Notes: a model not told the origin generated them from the letters alone. Positions 24,909 to 34,716 are shown, numbered from the stretch's first letter. The stretch is DNA of 64,000 nucleotides from Gammaproteobacteria bacterium (GCA_016707425.1 JADJHU010000015.1:434001-498000); one strand, 5' to 3'. Made by a program: numbers and translations.

Positions 24909-26342
24909 ATGAAAGATGTTTCTAATCAACAAGTTGCGGAGCATCTTAAGCGCCTGAATCCATGGTGGCAGAGTGCCCGGGCGGACGAAGCGACCTCGGC
25001 GCTGCGCCCGCGTGCCTACCTCGAACCCATCCATCAGCTTCTGCTCGAATCGCAATTGCGCCGTGCCGTGGTCCTGCTCGGGCCGCGCCGCGTGGGCAAG
25101 ACCATTCTGATTCGCCACCTGATCGCGCGCCTGCTGGATTCGGGGGTGGCGGGACCGCGTATCGGCTACGTCGAGATGGACCACCCGCTGCTGCACGGGC
25201 AGTCGCTGGAGGCGCTCGTGCGGCAGATCGAGGCAGCGGCACCGGCCACAGAGGGCACGCGCTATCTCTTCTTCGACGAAATCCAGTCGCACAAGGACTG
25301 GGAGAAATACCTGAAGGCCCTGGTCGATCATCGCCCCGACCTGCGCATCCTGGTGTCGGGCTCGGCCGCGGCGGCGCTCAAACGCCAAAGCACGGAATCC
25401 GGCGCAGGGCGCTTCACCGATTTCCTGCTGCCGCCGCTGACCTTTTCCGAATACCTGCAGTTGCGACCGGAAGCGCCCGCGATCCGCGAAGAACAGCCAG
25501 GCCTTTACGTGCTGGAAGACATCGAACGCCTGAATGCGCAGTTCGTGGAGTACGTGAATTTCGGCGGCTATCCCGAGCTGGCGCTGTCGCCTGCCGTGCG
25601 CGACAACCCGGAGCGCTTCGTCAAATCCGATATCGTGGACAAGGTGCTTTTGCGCGACCTGCCGCAGCTCTACGGCATCAAGGACATCCAGGAGCTCAAT
25701 TCGCTATTCACCCTGCTGGCGTTCAATACCGCCGAGGAAGTGTCGTTCGAACAGCTCTCGCAGCGCAGTGGCGTCGGCAAGCAGACGATCCAGCGGTACA
25801 TCGAGTACCTGGAGGCGGCGTTCCTGCTCAAGCGCGTGTTTCGCGTCGATCAGGACGGCCGGCGTTACCAGCGCGAACGGCATTTCAAGGTCTACCTGAC
25901 CAACTCGGCCATGTACACGGGCCTGTTTGGCGCCCGGCGGCCGGATGACGCGGAGTTCGGACATCTGGTGGAAACAGCGCTTTTCGCCCAGCGCTTCCAT
26001 GAGGATGCAAGGCTCAACTATGCGCGCTGGGGCACGGATGACTGCGAGGTGGACCTGGTGGAATCGCTGCCGTCTCTGAAACCCGTGATGGCGCTCGAGA
26101 TCAAGTGGAGCGACAGGTACGCCGACAAGCCCGAGGCTCTCAAGGGCCTCACGAAGTTCGTGCGTGGCAACCGCCTCGCGGCAGCCTGGGCGACGACACG
26201 CAGTGCCTTCGGCAAGACCACGATCGATGCTACCGAGTTGCGCCAATGGCCGGCGGCGGTGCTGACATTCCATTTTGGCGTGCGCGCCGTGCAGGGACGC
26301 CTGGACAGTCACGAAGCCAGGATCAAGGGAGTCGAGGCGTGA
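24909..26342 (+). CDS. DUF4143-type P-loop ATPase (second copy)
   Basis: A 477-residue protein of the same class as the one at 21688 but of a different branch: Walker A GPRRVGKT at 58-65, Walker B YLFFDEIQ near 118, LVSGSAAAALK, a DUF4143 domain (LLRDLPQLYGIKDI through YIEYLEAAFLLKRV) and a nuclease-like end (DDCEVDLVES, MALEIKWSD). It has its own likely control site, the inverted repeat at 24873-24896. Codon choice and slightly lower GC at its start suggest separate acquisition from hsdM; that is an impression, not a measurement. Confidence 0.85.
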   Translation: MKDVSNQQVAEHLKRLNPWWQSARADEATSALRPRAYLEPIHQLLLESQLRRAVVLLGPRRVGKTILIRHLIARLLDSGVAGPRIGYVEMDHPLLHGQSLEALVRQIEAAAPATEGTRYLFFDEIQSHKDWEKYLKALVDHRPDLRILVSGSAAAALKRQSTESGAGRFTDFLLPPLTFSEYLQLRPEAPAIREEQPGLYVLEDIERLNAQFVEYVNFGGYPELALSPAVRDNPERFVKSDIVDKVLLRDLPQLYGIKDIQELNSLFTLLAFNTAEEVSFEQLSQRSGVGKQTIQRYIEYLEAAFLLKRVFRVDQDGRRYQRERHFKVYLTNSAMYTGLFGARRPDDAEFGHLVETALFAQRFHEDARLNYARWGTDDCEVDLVESLPSLKPVMALEIKWSDRYADKPEALKGLTKFVRGNRLAAAWATTRSAFGKTTIDATELRQWPAAVLTFHFGVRAVQGRLDSHEARIKGVEA

Positions 26343-26371
26343 ACGGAATTCTGACAGGGCAAAGCTGAACC

Positions 26372-28051
26372 ATGTCCACGCAACGCTACTCCGTCACGCC
26401 GCACCCCATCGAGACCCTGCTCACCTGGGTCAAGTCGGGCGAGATCGCCATCCCCGAGATCCAGCGCCCATTCGTGTGGGAGGCAATCAAGGTCCGGAAC
26501 CTCCTCGACTCGCTCTACCAGGGCTACCCGGTCGGCTACCTGATCGCCTGGCGCAACCCGACCGTCAAGCTCAAGGACGGCACCCCGTCCGCCGGCAAGC
26601 GCATCCTCATCGACGGGCAGCAGCGCGTCACCGCCCTGATGGCAGCGCTGCTCGGCCGCGAGGTGCTGACCAGGGACTACGAGACCGTCCGCATCCGCAT
26701 CGCCTTCCACCCGCAGGAGGAGCGCTTCGAGGTGGCCAACCCGGCGATCCGCAAGGACGTCGCGTGGATCGAGGACGTGGCGGAGGTGTTTGCGCCCTCC
26801 ACCAGCGTCTTTCAGCTCGTGACCGCCTATTGCCAGAAGAACGCCGGCGTCTCGCAGGACGCGGTGTTCGCCACCATCGAGAAGCTGCGCAAGATCATCA
26901 ACAACCACGTCGGCGTGATCGAGCTGGCCGACGACCTCGACATCGAGACCGTCACCGAGATCTTCATCCGCGTCAACTCGGCCGGCACGGAACTGTCGCA
27001 GGCGGACTTCGCCATGTCGAAGATTGCGGTCAACGAGACCTATGGCGGCAACCTGCTGCGCAAAGCGATCGACTACTTCTGCCACCTGGCCGTGGCACCG
27101 GAGTTCCTCGCCCGCATCGAGAAGGGCGACACGGCCTTCGCCGCCTCCGAGTTCCTGCCGCAGATGCGCTGGCTGAAAGACGTCAACGACGACATCTACG
27201 ACCCCACCTACACCGACATGCTGCGCGTGGCGTTCACCTCCGAGTTCGGGCGCGGCAAGCTGCAGGATCTGGTAGCGCTGCTCTCGGGCCGCAACTTCGA
27301 GACCAAGCAGTTCGAGGAGGCGATCGCCGAGGCGTCCTTCGGCAAGCTCAAGCAGGGCGTGCTCGCCTTCATCAACAAGACCCACTTCGACCGCATCACG
27401 ATGATCCTGCGCTCGGCGGGCTTCGTGACCAGCGACCTGATCGGCGGCCGCTACACCGGCAGCCCGGAGACGGCCTTCGACTTCGACATCCGACAAGTCG
27501 AGGCACGCGGACTCGCCGCCTACGCCGACGCGGTGATCGAGAACGAACTGCCCGCGAGCTTCTGGACCGGCATGCTGCCGCAGCTCATGGATACCTCGTC
27601 GTCGAACAGCCCCTACTTCCTCTGCTACCAGGCCGCGCAGGTGAAGCTCGGCGACAAGGGCTTCCTCTCGCGCGACATCACCGTGCTCGACCTGCTGCTC
27701 AACCGCAGCGACGTGCACCACGTCTATCCGAAGAAGCACCTCAAGTCGCAGGGCCTCGCGCGCGGCCGCTACAACCAGATCGCCAACTTCGTGCTGGCGC
27801 AGAGCGAGATCAACATCGCCATCGGCGACAAGCCGCCCGGGAAGTACTTCGCGGAGCTGGCCGAACAGGTGAACCGCGGCAAGAAGAAATACGGCGGCAT
27901 CACCGAGGCGGCCGACCTGCGCGCCAACCTGCAGGAGAGCTGCATCCCGGAGTCACTGCTCGACGGCGCGATCCCGGATTACGACGACTTTCTCGAAGAG
28001 CGCCGGAAGCTGATGGCGCTCAAGATCAAGGCCTGGTTCGAGGCGCTGTGA
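26372..28051 (+). CDS. DUF262/DUF1524 (GmrSD-like) protein
   Basis: A 559-residue protein with the DUF262 ParB-like motifs IPEIQRPFVW near 26-35, LLDSLYQGYPVG and IDGQQRVTAL, and a C-terminal HNH-type DUF1524 region (DVHHVYPKKHL then YNQIANFVL). GmrSD-type enzymes of this fold are type IV restriction systems that cut modified DNA; many relatives sit in phage-defence islands. The frame is intact. Its stop overlaps the hsdS start by one base (TGATG), so it is translationally coupled to the type I locus, which is unusual. Confidence 0.85.
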   Translation: MSTQRYSVTPHPIETLLTWVKSGEIAIPEIQRPFVWEAIKVRNLLDSLYQGYPVGYLIAWRNPTVKLKDGTPSAGKRILIDGQQRVTALMAALLGREVLTRDYETVRIRIAFHPQEERFEVANPAIRKDVAWIEDVAEVFAPSTSVFQLVTAYCQKNAGVSQDAVFATIEKLRKIINNHVGVIELADDLDIETVTEIFIRVNSAGTELSQADFAMSKIAVNETYGGNLLRKAIDYFCHLAVAPEFLARIEKGDTAFAASEFLPQMRWLKDVNDDIYDPTYTDMLRVAFTSEFGRGKLQDLVALLSGRNFETKQFEEAIAEASFGKLKQGVLAFINKTHFDRITMILRSAGFVTSDLIGGRYTGSPETAFDFDIRQVEARGLAAYADAVIENELPASFWTGMLPQLMDTSSSNSPYFLCYQAAQVKLGDKGFLSRDITVLDLLLNRSDVHHVYPKKHLKSQGLARGRYNQIANFVLAQSEINIAIGDKPPGKYFAELAEQVNRGKKKYGGITEAADLRANLQESCIPESLLDGAIPDYDDFLEERRKLMALKIKAWFEAL

Positions 28052-29484
28052 TGATCGGCGGCCTCAACCGCTACCCTGCAATGAAGGACTCCGGCGTGCC
28101 GTGGCTCGGGGAGGTGCCGGAGCATTGGCAGGTTCTGCCAAATCGCGCAGTCTTTACCGAGGTCAAGGAACGAGACCACCCCGGGGCGGACATGCTCTCG
28201 GTCACGATCACGAGAGGGGTGATTCGTCAGCAAGCGCTGCTTGAAGATAGCGCGAAGAAGGACAGCTCGAACTTGGACAAGTCCGCGTACAAGCTCGTCC
28301 GGCGGGGTGACATTGCGTACAACAAGATGCGCGCTTGGCAGGGCGCTGTCGGCGTGTCCGAATACGAAGGCATCGTTAGCCCGGCGTACGTCGTGCAGCG
28401 TCCGCGGCGAAGCGCGGCTCCCCGTTACCTGCACTATCTGCTTCGAACTCCGGCCTTCGCCAAGGAGGCCGAGCGATGGTCCTACGGGATCACGTCGGAC
28501 ATGTGGAGCTTACGGCCCGAGCACTTCAAGCTGATCTACTCGTGCATCCCACCCCTTGCCGAACAAGCCGCCATCGTCCGCTTCCTCGACCATGCGGACC
28601 GGCGAATTCGGCGGTACATCCGCGCCAAGCAGAAGCTGATCAAGCTGCTGGAGGAGCAGAAGCAGGCCATCATCCACCGCGCCGTCACCCGCGGCCTCGA
28701 CCCCAAGGTCCGCCTCAAGCCCTCCGGCGTGGAGTGGCTGGGGGAGGTGCCGGAGCATTGGGAGGTGCGGAAACTCAGGCAATGCGGGTCTATTTCGGGC
28801 GGGTTGACCCCGAGCATGGCAGATCGCTCGCTGTGGGACGGTGACATTCCATGGGTTACGCCCAAGGACATGAAGCGCTTCACGATCGCGGCTGCGTCGA
28901 TGAATGTTTCGGCCAAGGCGCTTGAAGTCACCTCATTGCGGCCAATTCCGCCAGGATCAGTACTGCTGGTTGTTCGAGGAATGATCCTCGCACGACGAGT
29001 ACCGATCGCCCGGACGGTTCAGCCCGTCACGATCAATCAGGACATGAAGGCGATCGTTCCTGTCGTCGGGATCGACGCTGGATATTTGGCGTACCGTATG
29101 GATGCGGCGCAAGCCACGTTCGTGCCGATGATTGATGAAGCTGGGCATGGAACGAAGCGCTTTCCCACAGAGCGATGGAAGAATATCGTGTTCGCTATCC
29201 CGCCTGCGGCTGAACAAAGACGGATCGTCATCTGCATCGATCAGGCCACTGCACAACTCGCCGGCGCAGTGGACGTCGCCCAGCGCGAGATCGCCCTCCT
29301 CCGCGAATACCGCACCCGCCTGATCGCCGACGTGGTCACCGGCAAGCTCGATGTGCGCGAGGCGGCGGCGCTGCTGCCAGACGAAATCGAGAACGAACCG
29401 CTCGAAGAAGCCGAGATCGAGGACGACGTGCAAGAGAGCGAAGCTGGGGAAGGCGACGACGTGCCCGAGGAGACCGGGGCGTGA
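28051..29484 (+). CDS. hsdS: Type I restriction-modification specificity subunit HsdS
   Basis: A 477-residue specificity subunit with two target-recognition halves. Each begins with the same signature (DSGVPWLGEVPEHWQV at residues 14-29 and PSGVEWLGEVPEHWEV near 225-240) and ends with a conserved helix (PPLAEQAAIVRFLDHADRRI near 170-190 and PPAAEQRRIVICID near 387). The C-terminal 40 residues are very acidic (EIENEPLEEAEIEDD). It determines the DNA sequence methylated by HsdM. The coding frame is intact. The recognition halves show lower GC than the flanking conserved helices, as expected for swapped domains. Confidence 0.9.
   Translation: MIGGLNRYPAMKDSGVPWLGEVPEHWQVLPNRAVFTEVKERDHPGADMLSVTITRGVIRQQALLEDSAKKDSSNLDKSAYKLVRRGDIAYNKMRAWQGAVGVSEYEGIVSPAYVVQRPRRSAAPRYLHYLLRTPAFAKEAERWSYGITSDMWSLRPEHFKLIYSCIPPLAEQAAIVRFLDHADRRIRRYIRAKQKLIKLLEEQKQAIIHRAVTRGLDPKVRLKPSGVEWLGEVPEHWEVRKLRQCGSISGGLTPSMADRSLWDGDIPWVTPKDMKRFTIAAASMNVSAKALEVTSLRPIPPGSVLLVVRGMILARRVPIARTVQPVTINQDMKAIVPVVGIDAGYLAYRMDAAQATFVPMIDEAGHGTKRFPTERWKNIVFAIPPAAEQRRIVICIDQATAQLAGAVDVAQREIALLREYRTRLIADVVTGKLDVREAAALLPDEIENEPLEEAEIEDDVQESEAGEGDDVPEETGA
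28089..28764 (+). repeat. Direct repeat marking the two HsdS target-recognition halves
   Basis: About 43 bases at 28089-28131 recur at 28722-28764 (offset 633 bases, 211 codons) with a few mismatches; the longest exact match is GGGGAGGTGCCGGAGCATTGG. They encode the shared GEVPEHW start of each half and could promote exchange of recognition domains by recombination. Confidence 0.7.
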
Positions 29485-30272
29485 GCGAGGGTGAGCGGAT
29501 CGCGCTCATCGATCGATTACGATCGATGCCGACCGAGACGGAATGGCTCGAGCTCAAGCGCAACCGCCACGAACCCCAGGAGCTCGGCGAGTATCTGTCC
29601 GCGCTCGCCAACGCGGCCTGCCTGTCGGGCCAGCCGCGCGGCTATCTGGTATTCGGCATCGACGACGCCACGCACTCAGTGGTCGGCACGGACTTCGACC
29701 CCTATTCGACGAAGGCCAAGGGCAACCAGGACCTGTTCCCGCTGCCGGACTACGACCTGAGCGTACCGGGTCAGGTGGCGATCAGTCTGAGCGGCAGAAT
29801 CCTCGACGAGCGCTATACGCACCTGTTGATGGAGCGAACCGACCTCGCCCTTGGGCAGGTGATGCTGCTCGACCAGGTGCAGAAGGGCCGGCAGATCGAC
29901 CGGGAAGCGCATCGCCGTCTGAAGGCGGCCGGGCTGGTCGAGGGCCGTTATCCCAATCTGATCGTGGCCGGCGCCATCGCCAAGGCGGCCGGTGACGCTG
30001 GGCGGCACATCCGCGAGCGCGGCTTCGACAAGCGGTATTACCTCGATCTCATTCTGGCCTTGGTGCGCGAGCACGAGCCGGTGGACCGGAAGGACGTGGA
30101 TCAGCTCCTGCTCACCAAGCTGCCGGAACGTCTCTCGCAGGAGCAGAAACTTCGCAAAGTCCACAACCTGCTGCAGGAGCTGCGCCGATCCGGTCTGATC
30201 GACAACCGCGGCAGTCGGTCGAGGCCCCAGTGGGTTGCCGTCGAGCCAGCCTCGACGGAGGACGCGCGATGA
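29481..30272 (+). CDS. AlbA/Schlafen-type ATP-binding protein, internally deleted
   Basis: Residues 1-85 match the AlbA_2 (Schlafen-like) domain: TEWLELKRNRHEP, YLSALANAACL, GYLVFGIDD, DFDPYSTKAKGNQDL. At residue 85-86 (near 29736) the sequence passes directly to FPLPDYDLSVPGQV, which in full-length relatives lies about 200 residues further on, after the ATP-binding region; the C-terminal winged-helix part (LILALVREHEPVDRKDVDQL, LRRSGLIDNRGSR) is normal. The reading frame is kept, giving 263 instead of about 470 residues, and the GHKL-like nucleotide-binding domain is lost. GTG start overlaps the hsdS stop. Deletion derivative or assembly artefact. Confidence 0.65.
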   Translation: MSEGERIALIDRLRSMPTETEWLELKRNRHEPQELGEYLSALANAACLSGQPRGYLVFGIDDATHSVVGTDFDPYSTKAKGNQDLFPLPDYDLSVPGQVAISLSGRILDERYTHLLMERTDLALGQVMLLDQVQKGRQIDREAHRRLKAAGLVEGRYPNLIVAGAIAKAAGDAGRHIRERGFDKRYYLDLILALVREHEPVDRKDVDQLLLTKLPERLSQEQKLRKVHNLLQELRRSGLIDNRGSRSRPQWVAVEPASTEDAR

Positions 30273-30442
30273 CTCAGCAAAGATATTTGGGTGGAAGCGC
30301 AGGCGACGGTCGCTTTGATGGCGGGAAAACCATTCGTAATCAGGCGCTTACAGCTTTGCTAGAAGTTGGCCCGATTCCTTCGTCTAGCAAAGGCTTTAGC
30401 AAAGGATCGAGCAAAGGCCCGATCCGGGGGCGTGTCCGATGA
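30269..30442 (+). CDS. Small basic protein with SKG repeats
   Basis: A 57-codon reading whose ATG overlaps the stop of the preceding gene (ATGA) and whose stop overlaps the hsdR start (ATGA). It is Gly/Ser/Lys-rich and has short repeats near the end (SSKGFSKGSSKGP) before a basic tail. Perfect overlaps at both ends argue that it is translated and couples the neighbours. I recognise no family. GC is lower than in its neighbours in the repeat part (AGCAAAGG-type units at 30385-30418). Confidence 0.45.
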   Translation: MTQQRYLGGSAGDGRFDGGKTIRNQALTALLEVGPIPSSSKGFSKGSSKGPIRGRVR

Positions 30443-33400
30443 CCACCGACACTTCCGAGCGCGGCCTTGAGCGCCTGATCTGCACGGCGCTGACCGGTGC
30501 GCCGTGCGAGCCGGGCGTGCCGGCCAACCGGGTGCAGGAGCGCCCGACGAGCTACGCCGCGGGCTGGATCTGCGGCGCGGCAGAGGACTACGACCGCGAA
30601 TACTGCGTGGACCTCGCGCAGCTCGCGGCCTTCTTGGGCGCGACGCAGCCGCGGGTGTGCGAGGCGCTCGATCTCGGCGCCGACGGCCCGACGCGGCGCA
30701 AGTTCCTGGCGCGGCTGCAGGGCGAGATCAGCAAACGCGGCACCATCGACGTGCTGCGCCACGGGCTCAAGCACGGGCCGCATCACATCGACCTGTTCTA
30801 CGGCACGCCGTCGCCGGGCAACGCGAAGGCGGCCGAGCTTCACGCCGCCAACCGCTTCAGCGTGACGCGGCAGCTACGCTACAGCCGCGACGAGACGCAG
30901 CGCGCGCTCGATCTGGGGCTGTTCATCAACGGCCTGCCCGTCGCCACCTTCGAGCTGAAGAACAGCCTGACCAAGCAGACGGTGGAAGATGCCGTCCTGC
31001 AGTATCAGCGCGACCGCGACCCGCGCGAGAAGCTCTTCGAGTTCGGGCGCTGCGTGGTGCACTTTGCCGTGGACGACCACGAGGTGCGCTTCTGCACGCA
31101 CCTCAAAGGCAAGGGCTCGTGGTTCCTGCCGTTCAACCTGGGCTGGAACGATGGCGCCGGCAACCCGCCCAACCCGAACGGGCTGAAGACCGACTACCTG
31201 TGGAAGCGCATCCTCACGCGTGCGGGCCTGACGGACATCCTCGAGAACTATGCGCAGGTCGTCGAGACGAAGGACGAGAAGACCGGCAGGAAGAAGGCGG
31301 TGCAGATCTGGCCGCGCTTCCACCAGCTCGACGTGGTGCGCCGGCTGCTGGCCGACGCGCAGGCCAAGGGCGCGGGCCGGCGGTATCTGATCCAGCACTC
31401 GGCGGGCAGCGGCAAGTCGAACTCGATCGCCTGGCTGGCGCACCAGCTCATCGGCCTGCGCGAAGGACGAGGCGACGGTGTTCGACTCGATCATCGTCGT
31501 CACCGACCGGCGCATCCTCGACCAGCAGATCCGCGACACGATCAGGCAGTTCGCGCAGGTGGGCGCCACGGTCGGGCACGCCGAGCACTCGGGCGACCTG
31601 CGGAAGTTCATCGCCGAAGGCAAGAAGATCATCATCTCCACGGTGCAGAAGTTCCCGTTCATCCTCGACGAGATCGGGAGCGAGCACCGCGGGCGGCGCT
31701 TCGCCATCATCATCGACGAGGCGCATTCGAGCCAGGGCGGGCGCACTTCGGCGGCGCTGTCGATGGCGCTGTCAACAGCGGGCGCCGAAGAGGACGACGA
31801 GACGCTGGAGGACAGGATCAACCGGCTGATGGAGGCCAAGAAGCTGCTGCCCAACGCCAGCTACTTCGCCTTCACCGCCACGCCCAAGAACAAGACGCTG
31901 GAGATCTTCGGCGAGCCCGGAGCCGCAGTCCGACGGCACGGTGAAGCACCGGCCCTTCCACAGCTACACGATGAAGCAGGCGATCCAGGAAGGCTTCATC
32001 CTGGACGTGCTCAAGCATTACACGCCAATCGACAGCTACTACAAGCTCATCAAGAAGGTCGAGGGCGACCCGGAGTTCGACACCAAGCGGGCGAAGAAGA
32101 AGCTGCGCCGCTATGTGGAGAGCCACGACCACGCGATCCGGCTCAAGGCCGAGATCATGGTGGACCACTTCCACGAGCAGGTGCTGGCGGCGAACAAGAT
32201 CGGCGGGCAGGCGCGGGCGATGGTGGTGACCAGCGGCATCGAGCGGGCCATCCAGTATTTCCACGCCATCCGCGACTACCTGGCCGAGCGCAAGAGCCGC
32301 TATCAGGCGATCGTCGCCTTCTCCGGCGAGCACGAGTACGGGGCGGCACGAAGGTGACCGAAGCGTCGCTCAACGGCTTTCCGTCGAGCCAGATCGCCGA
32401 CAGGATCCAGCAGGACCCGTACCGCTTCCTGATCTGCGCCGACAAGTTCCAGACCGGCTACGACGAGCCGCTGCTGCACACGATGTACGTGGACAAGCCG
32501 CTCTCGGGCATCAAGGCGGTGCAGACGCTGTCGCGCCTGAACCGTGCGCATCCGAAGAAGCACGACGTGTTCGTGCTCGACTTCATGAACGACGCCGACA
32601 CGATCCAGCAGGCCTTCGCCGACTACTACCGCACGACGATCCTCGCCGAGGAGACCGACCCGAACAAGCTGCACGACCTGAAGGCGGCGCTCGACGGTTA
32701 TCAGGTCTATGCCGCCGCTCAAGTGGACCAGTTCGTCGCGCTGTACCTCGGCGGCGTGGACCGCGACCGTCTCGACCCGATCCTCGATGTCTGCGTCGCC
32801 GACTACCGGGAACGGCTGGACGAAGACGGGCAAGTGGATTTCAAGGGCAAGGCGAAGGCCTTCCTGCGTACCTATGGGTTTCTCTCGTCGATCCTGCCCT
32901 ACACGAGTGCCGAGTGGGAAAAGCTCTCGATCTTCCTGGCCTTTCTCGTGCCCAAGCTGCCGGCGCCGGTGGAGGAGGATCTGTCCAAGGGCATCCTCGA
33001 AGCGATCGACATGGACAGCTACCGCGTCGAGAAGCAGGCGGCGGCCCGGATCCAGCTGCCGGATGCCGATGCGGAGATCGAGCCCGTGCCCGCGACCGGC
33101 GGCGGCCGCAGGCCGGAGCCCGAGCTGGATCGGCTCTCGAACATCCTCAAGGCGTTCAACGACCAGTTCGGCAACATCCCCTGGTCCGATGCCGACCACG
33201 TGCACAAGCTGATCACCGAGGACATTCCGCAGCGTGTCGCGGCTGACAAGGCCTACCAGAACGCGAGGCAAAACTCGGACAGGCAGAATGCACGCATCGA
33301 GCACGACAAGGCGCTCGCGCGTGTCATGACCGCCGTGCTGAAGGACGACACCGAGCTGTTCAAGCAGTTCATGGACAACGAGTCGTTCAGGCGGTGGATG

Positions 33401-33448
33401 GCGGATACGGTGTTCGGGCTGACGTACTCGGAGGATCGGGCGGGATAG
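30439..33448 (+). pseudogene. hsdR: Type I restriction subunit HsdR with three frameshifts
   Basis: Pieces in three frames make one HsdR of about 1000 residues. Frame A (from 30439) has the nuclease motif ATFELKN and Walker A SAGSGKSNS, then loses coherence at about 31460. Frame B has DSIIVVTDRR, helicase motif IIDEAHSSQGG and FTATPKNKT to about 31918. Frame C runs VKHRPFHSYTMKQAIQ to about 32340. Frame B resumes with TKVTEASLNGF, LICADKFQTGYDEP and the C-terminus. The indels fit -2, +1 and +2 bases at CGCGAAGGAC, CCCGGAGCC and TACGGGGCGG. If real, restriction is dead while HsdM/HsdS survive. Poor base calling in G/C runs is the alternative. Confidence 0.8.
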
Positions 33449-33510
33449 CGCGTCGCGCAGTGACGACGCGTGCGGCGTCGCCGCCTCTCGCAACGCTCGT
33501 GAACGAGCGT
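33449..33510. terminator. Two hairpins between the convergent hsdR and fic genes
   Basis: CGCGTCG at 33449-33455 pairs with CGACGCG at 33464-33470, and ACGCTCG at 33493-33499 with CGAGCGT at 33504-33510 around TGAA. Both are exact 7-bp stems in the 90-base gap after hsdR. Neither is followed by a T-run, so they may stop transcription weakly or only protect the transcript end. Confidence 0.4.
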
Positions 33511-33538
33511 AAATGTGCAGCGTAGGGGCTGGAATCGT

Positions 33539-34154
33539 CTATCCGCGGAAATACGGCTCGAAATCGTTGTCATCGCGCGTGAGCAAGGCCATGAGCTTGG
33601 GGTGCACGAAAAGCTTCTCCCTGCCAAAAGACTGCTCACGCAGGACACCGGCCGATGCGAGCGCCTTGAGGTAGCGGGACGCTGCCTGGCGCTCCGCGAT
33701 GCTGGCCTCGACGAGATCGGCGATGCGGCAGTAAGGCTGCCTCGGTCGTATGCGCGGCGAGCGTGCGGATCGCACCGATCTTTGCCGTCGTCCACGTTGC
33801 GGTTTCCTCGACGGCGCGCAGCATGTAGAGCAGCTACGGTTCCCAGGCTCCTTCGCGCGTCACCGCGTGCAGATGCTAAAACAGCTTGTCGGCCGTGGTA
33901 ACGATGTTCTCGATCTCCGAGCTAGCCTGTGCTTCCAGAAGTGGCAGTGTGTTGATCAGCATCGCGGGATTCGGGAGCAGTTCGGCAGCCTGCTTCAACT
34001 CGGCAAGCGCCGCTCGGGCCGTAATGCACCGCTTCAGGACCAGTGTTGTTTCCAGCTACACAGCGGGCGGCAGGCGGGGCTGATCGTCGTAGGGCCGACC
34101 CGGCCGCCAGCCCAGGCCTGCTGACGTGTCGTCGAAATCGGGGTTCTGCGCCAT
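33539..34154 (-). pseudogene. Fic-family AMPylator gene, decayed
   Basis: From the ATG at 34154 (MAQNPDFDD, then a PGRPYDDQPRLPP block) the frame reads through LETTLVLKRCITARAALAEL and SSEIENIVTTADKLF, like the N-terminus of Fic proteins. It carries three in-frame TAG codons where relatives have Glu, Gln and Trp. After KLF the sequence jumps to AVTREGAWEP and LLYMLRAVEETATWTTAK, so about 200 residues with the catalytic HPFxDGNGR are missing. A further loss with a frame change lies near 33740, after which QPYCRIADLVEAS and REKLFVHPKLMALL complete the C-terminal winged helix. Clearly dead. Confidence 0.75.
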
Positions 34155-34437
34155 ATGTGAAGGATATGTCGCTGGCAACGACAGGTCGAAAGCATGTGTC
34201 GTAATTTTGGTCATTTCGCGACAGATATGGACGACGGAGCCTTGTGAATCAAGCGCCTTCCGACTCCGCCCTGCAAATGTGTACTCATGCGTGTACTCGA
34301 GATCGGCTCGTCATGGCGCTCGCCCATTTGCGGCGTGAACAAATTTCATCCACGCCCTGCCGCTGGGGCGACCTTGCATTTCTGCAGGCGCATTCCGTAA
34401 TTGCACGGATAATGCCCCGCCGAGTCATCTCCGCGCG
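34155..34437. other. Gap with no recognised gene
   Basis: No open frame here looks coding. GC is lower than the neighbourhood. It lies between the dead Fic gene and the transposase remnant and is probably relic mobile DNA. Confidence 0.4.
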
Positions 34438-34716
34438 CACACCGACTCTCTGGTCTGCTTCCTCGCCTTCGTGCTGTGGAAGACGCTCGAGTTGTGGCAA
34501 CGCCAAGCCGGACTCGGCAACTCACCGCGCACGGTGCTCGAGGAGATCAAGCGCATCCACTCGCACGATGTAATCCTGCCGACCACCACGCATGGCGAGC
34601 TGCGACTGCGCTGCATCACGCAACCCGACCCACTGCAGGCGATGCTGCTCGAGCGGCTCGGTCTCGAGCTTCCCAAACGCCCTCCGAGCCTGATCTCGCT
34701 GAGCAGCAAGATGTAG
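34438..34716 (+). pseudogene. C-terminal remnant of an IS1634-type (IS4-like) transposase
   Basis: The frame reads HTDSLVCFLAFVLWKTLELW, then AGLGNSPRTVLEEIKRI and LERLGLELPKRPP before a stop at 34716. This matches the last ~90 residues of IS1634-group transposases, whose end carries the VLWKTLE and GNSPR motifs. Nothing upstream in the same frame resembles the DDE catalytic domain and I found no terminal inverted repeats, so only a fragment remains. Similarity is from recall of the family. Confidence 0.55.

Noticed and set aside
26309..27739. Long minus-strand open frame opposite the DUF262 gene
   Set aside because: Antisense shadow of a well-supported gene; no start context or family.
30378..30420. 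CRISPR-like short repeats
   Set aside because: The AGCAAAGG units are short, adjacent and in frame with a Ser-Lys-Gly coding repeat; there are no spacers.
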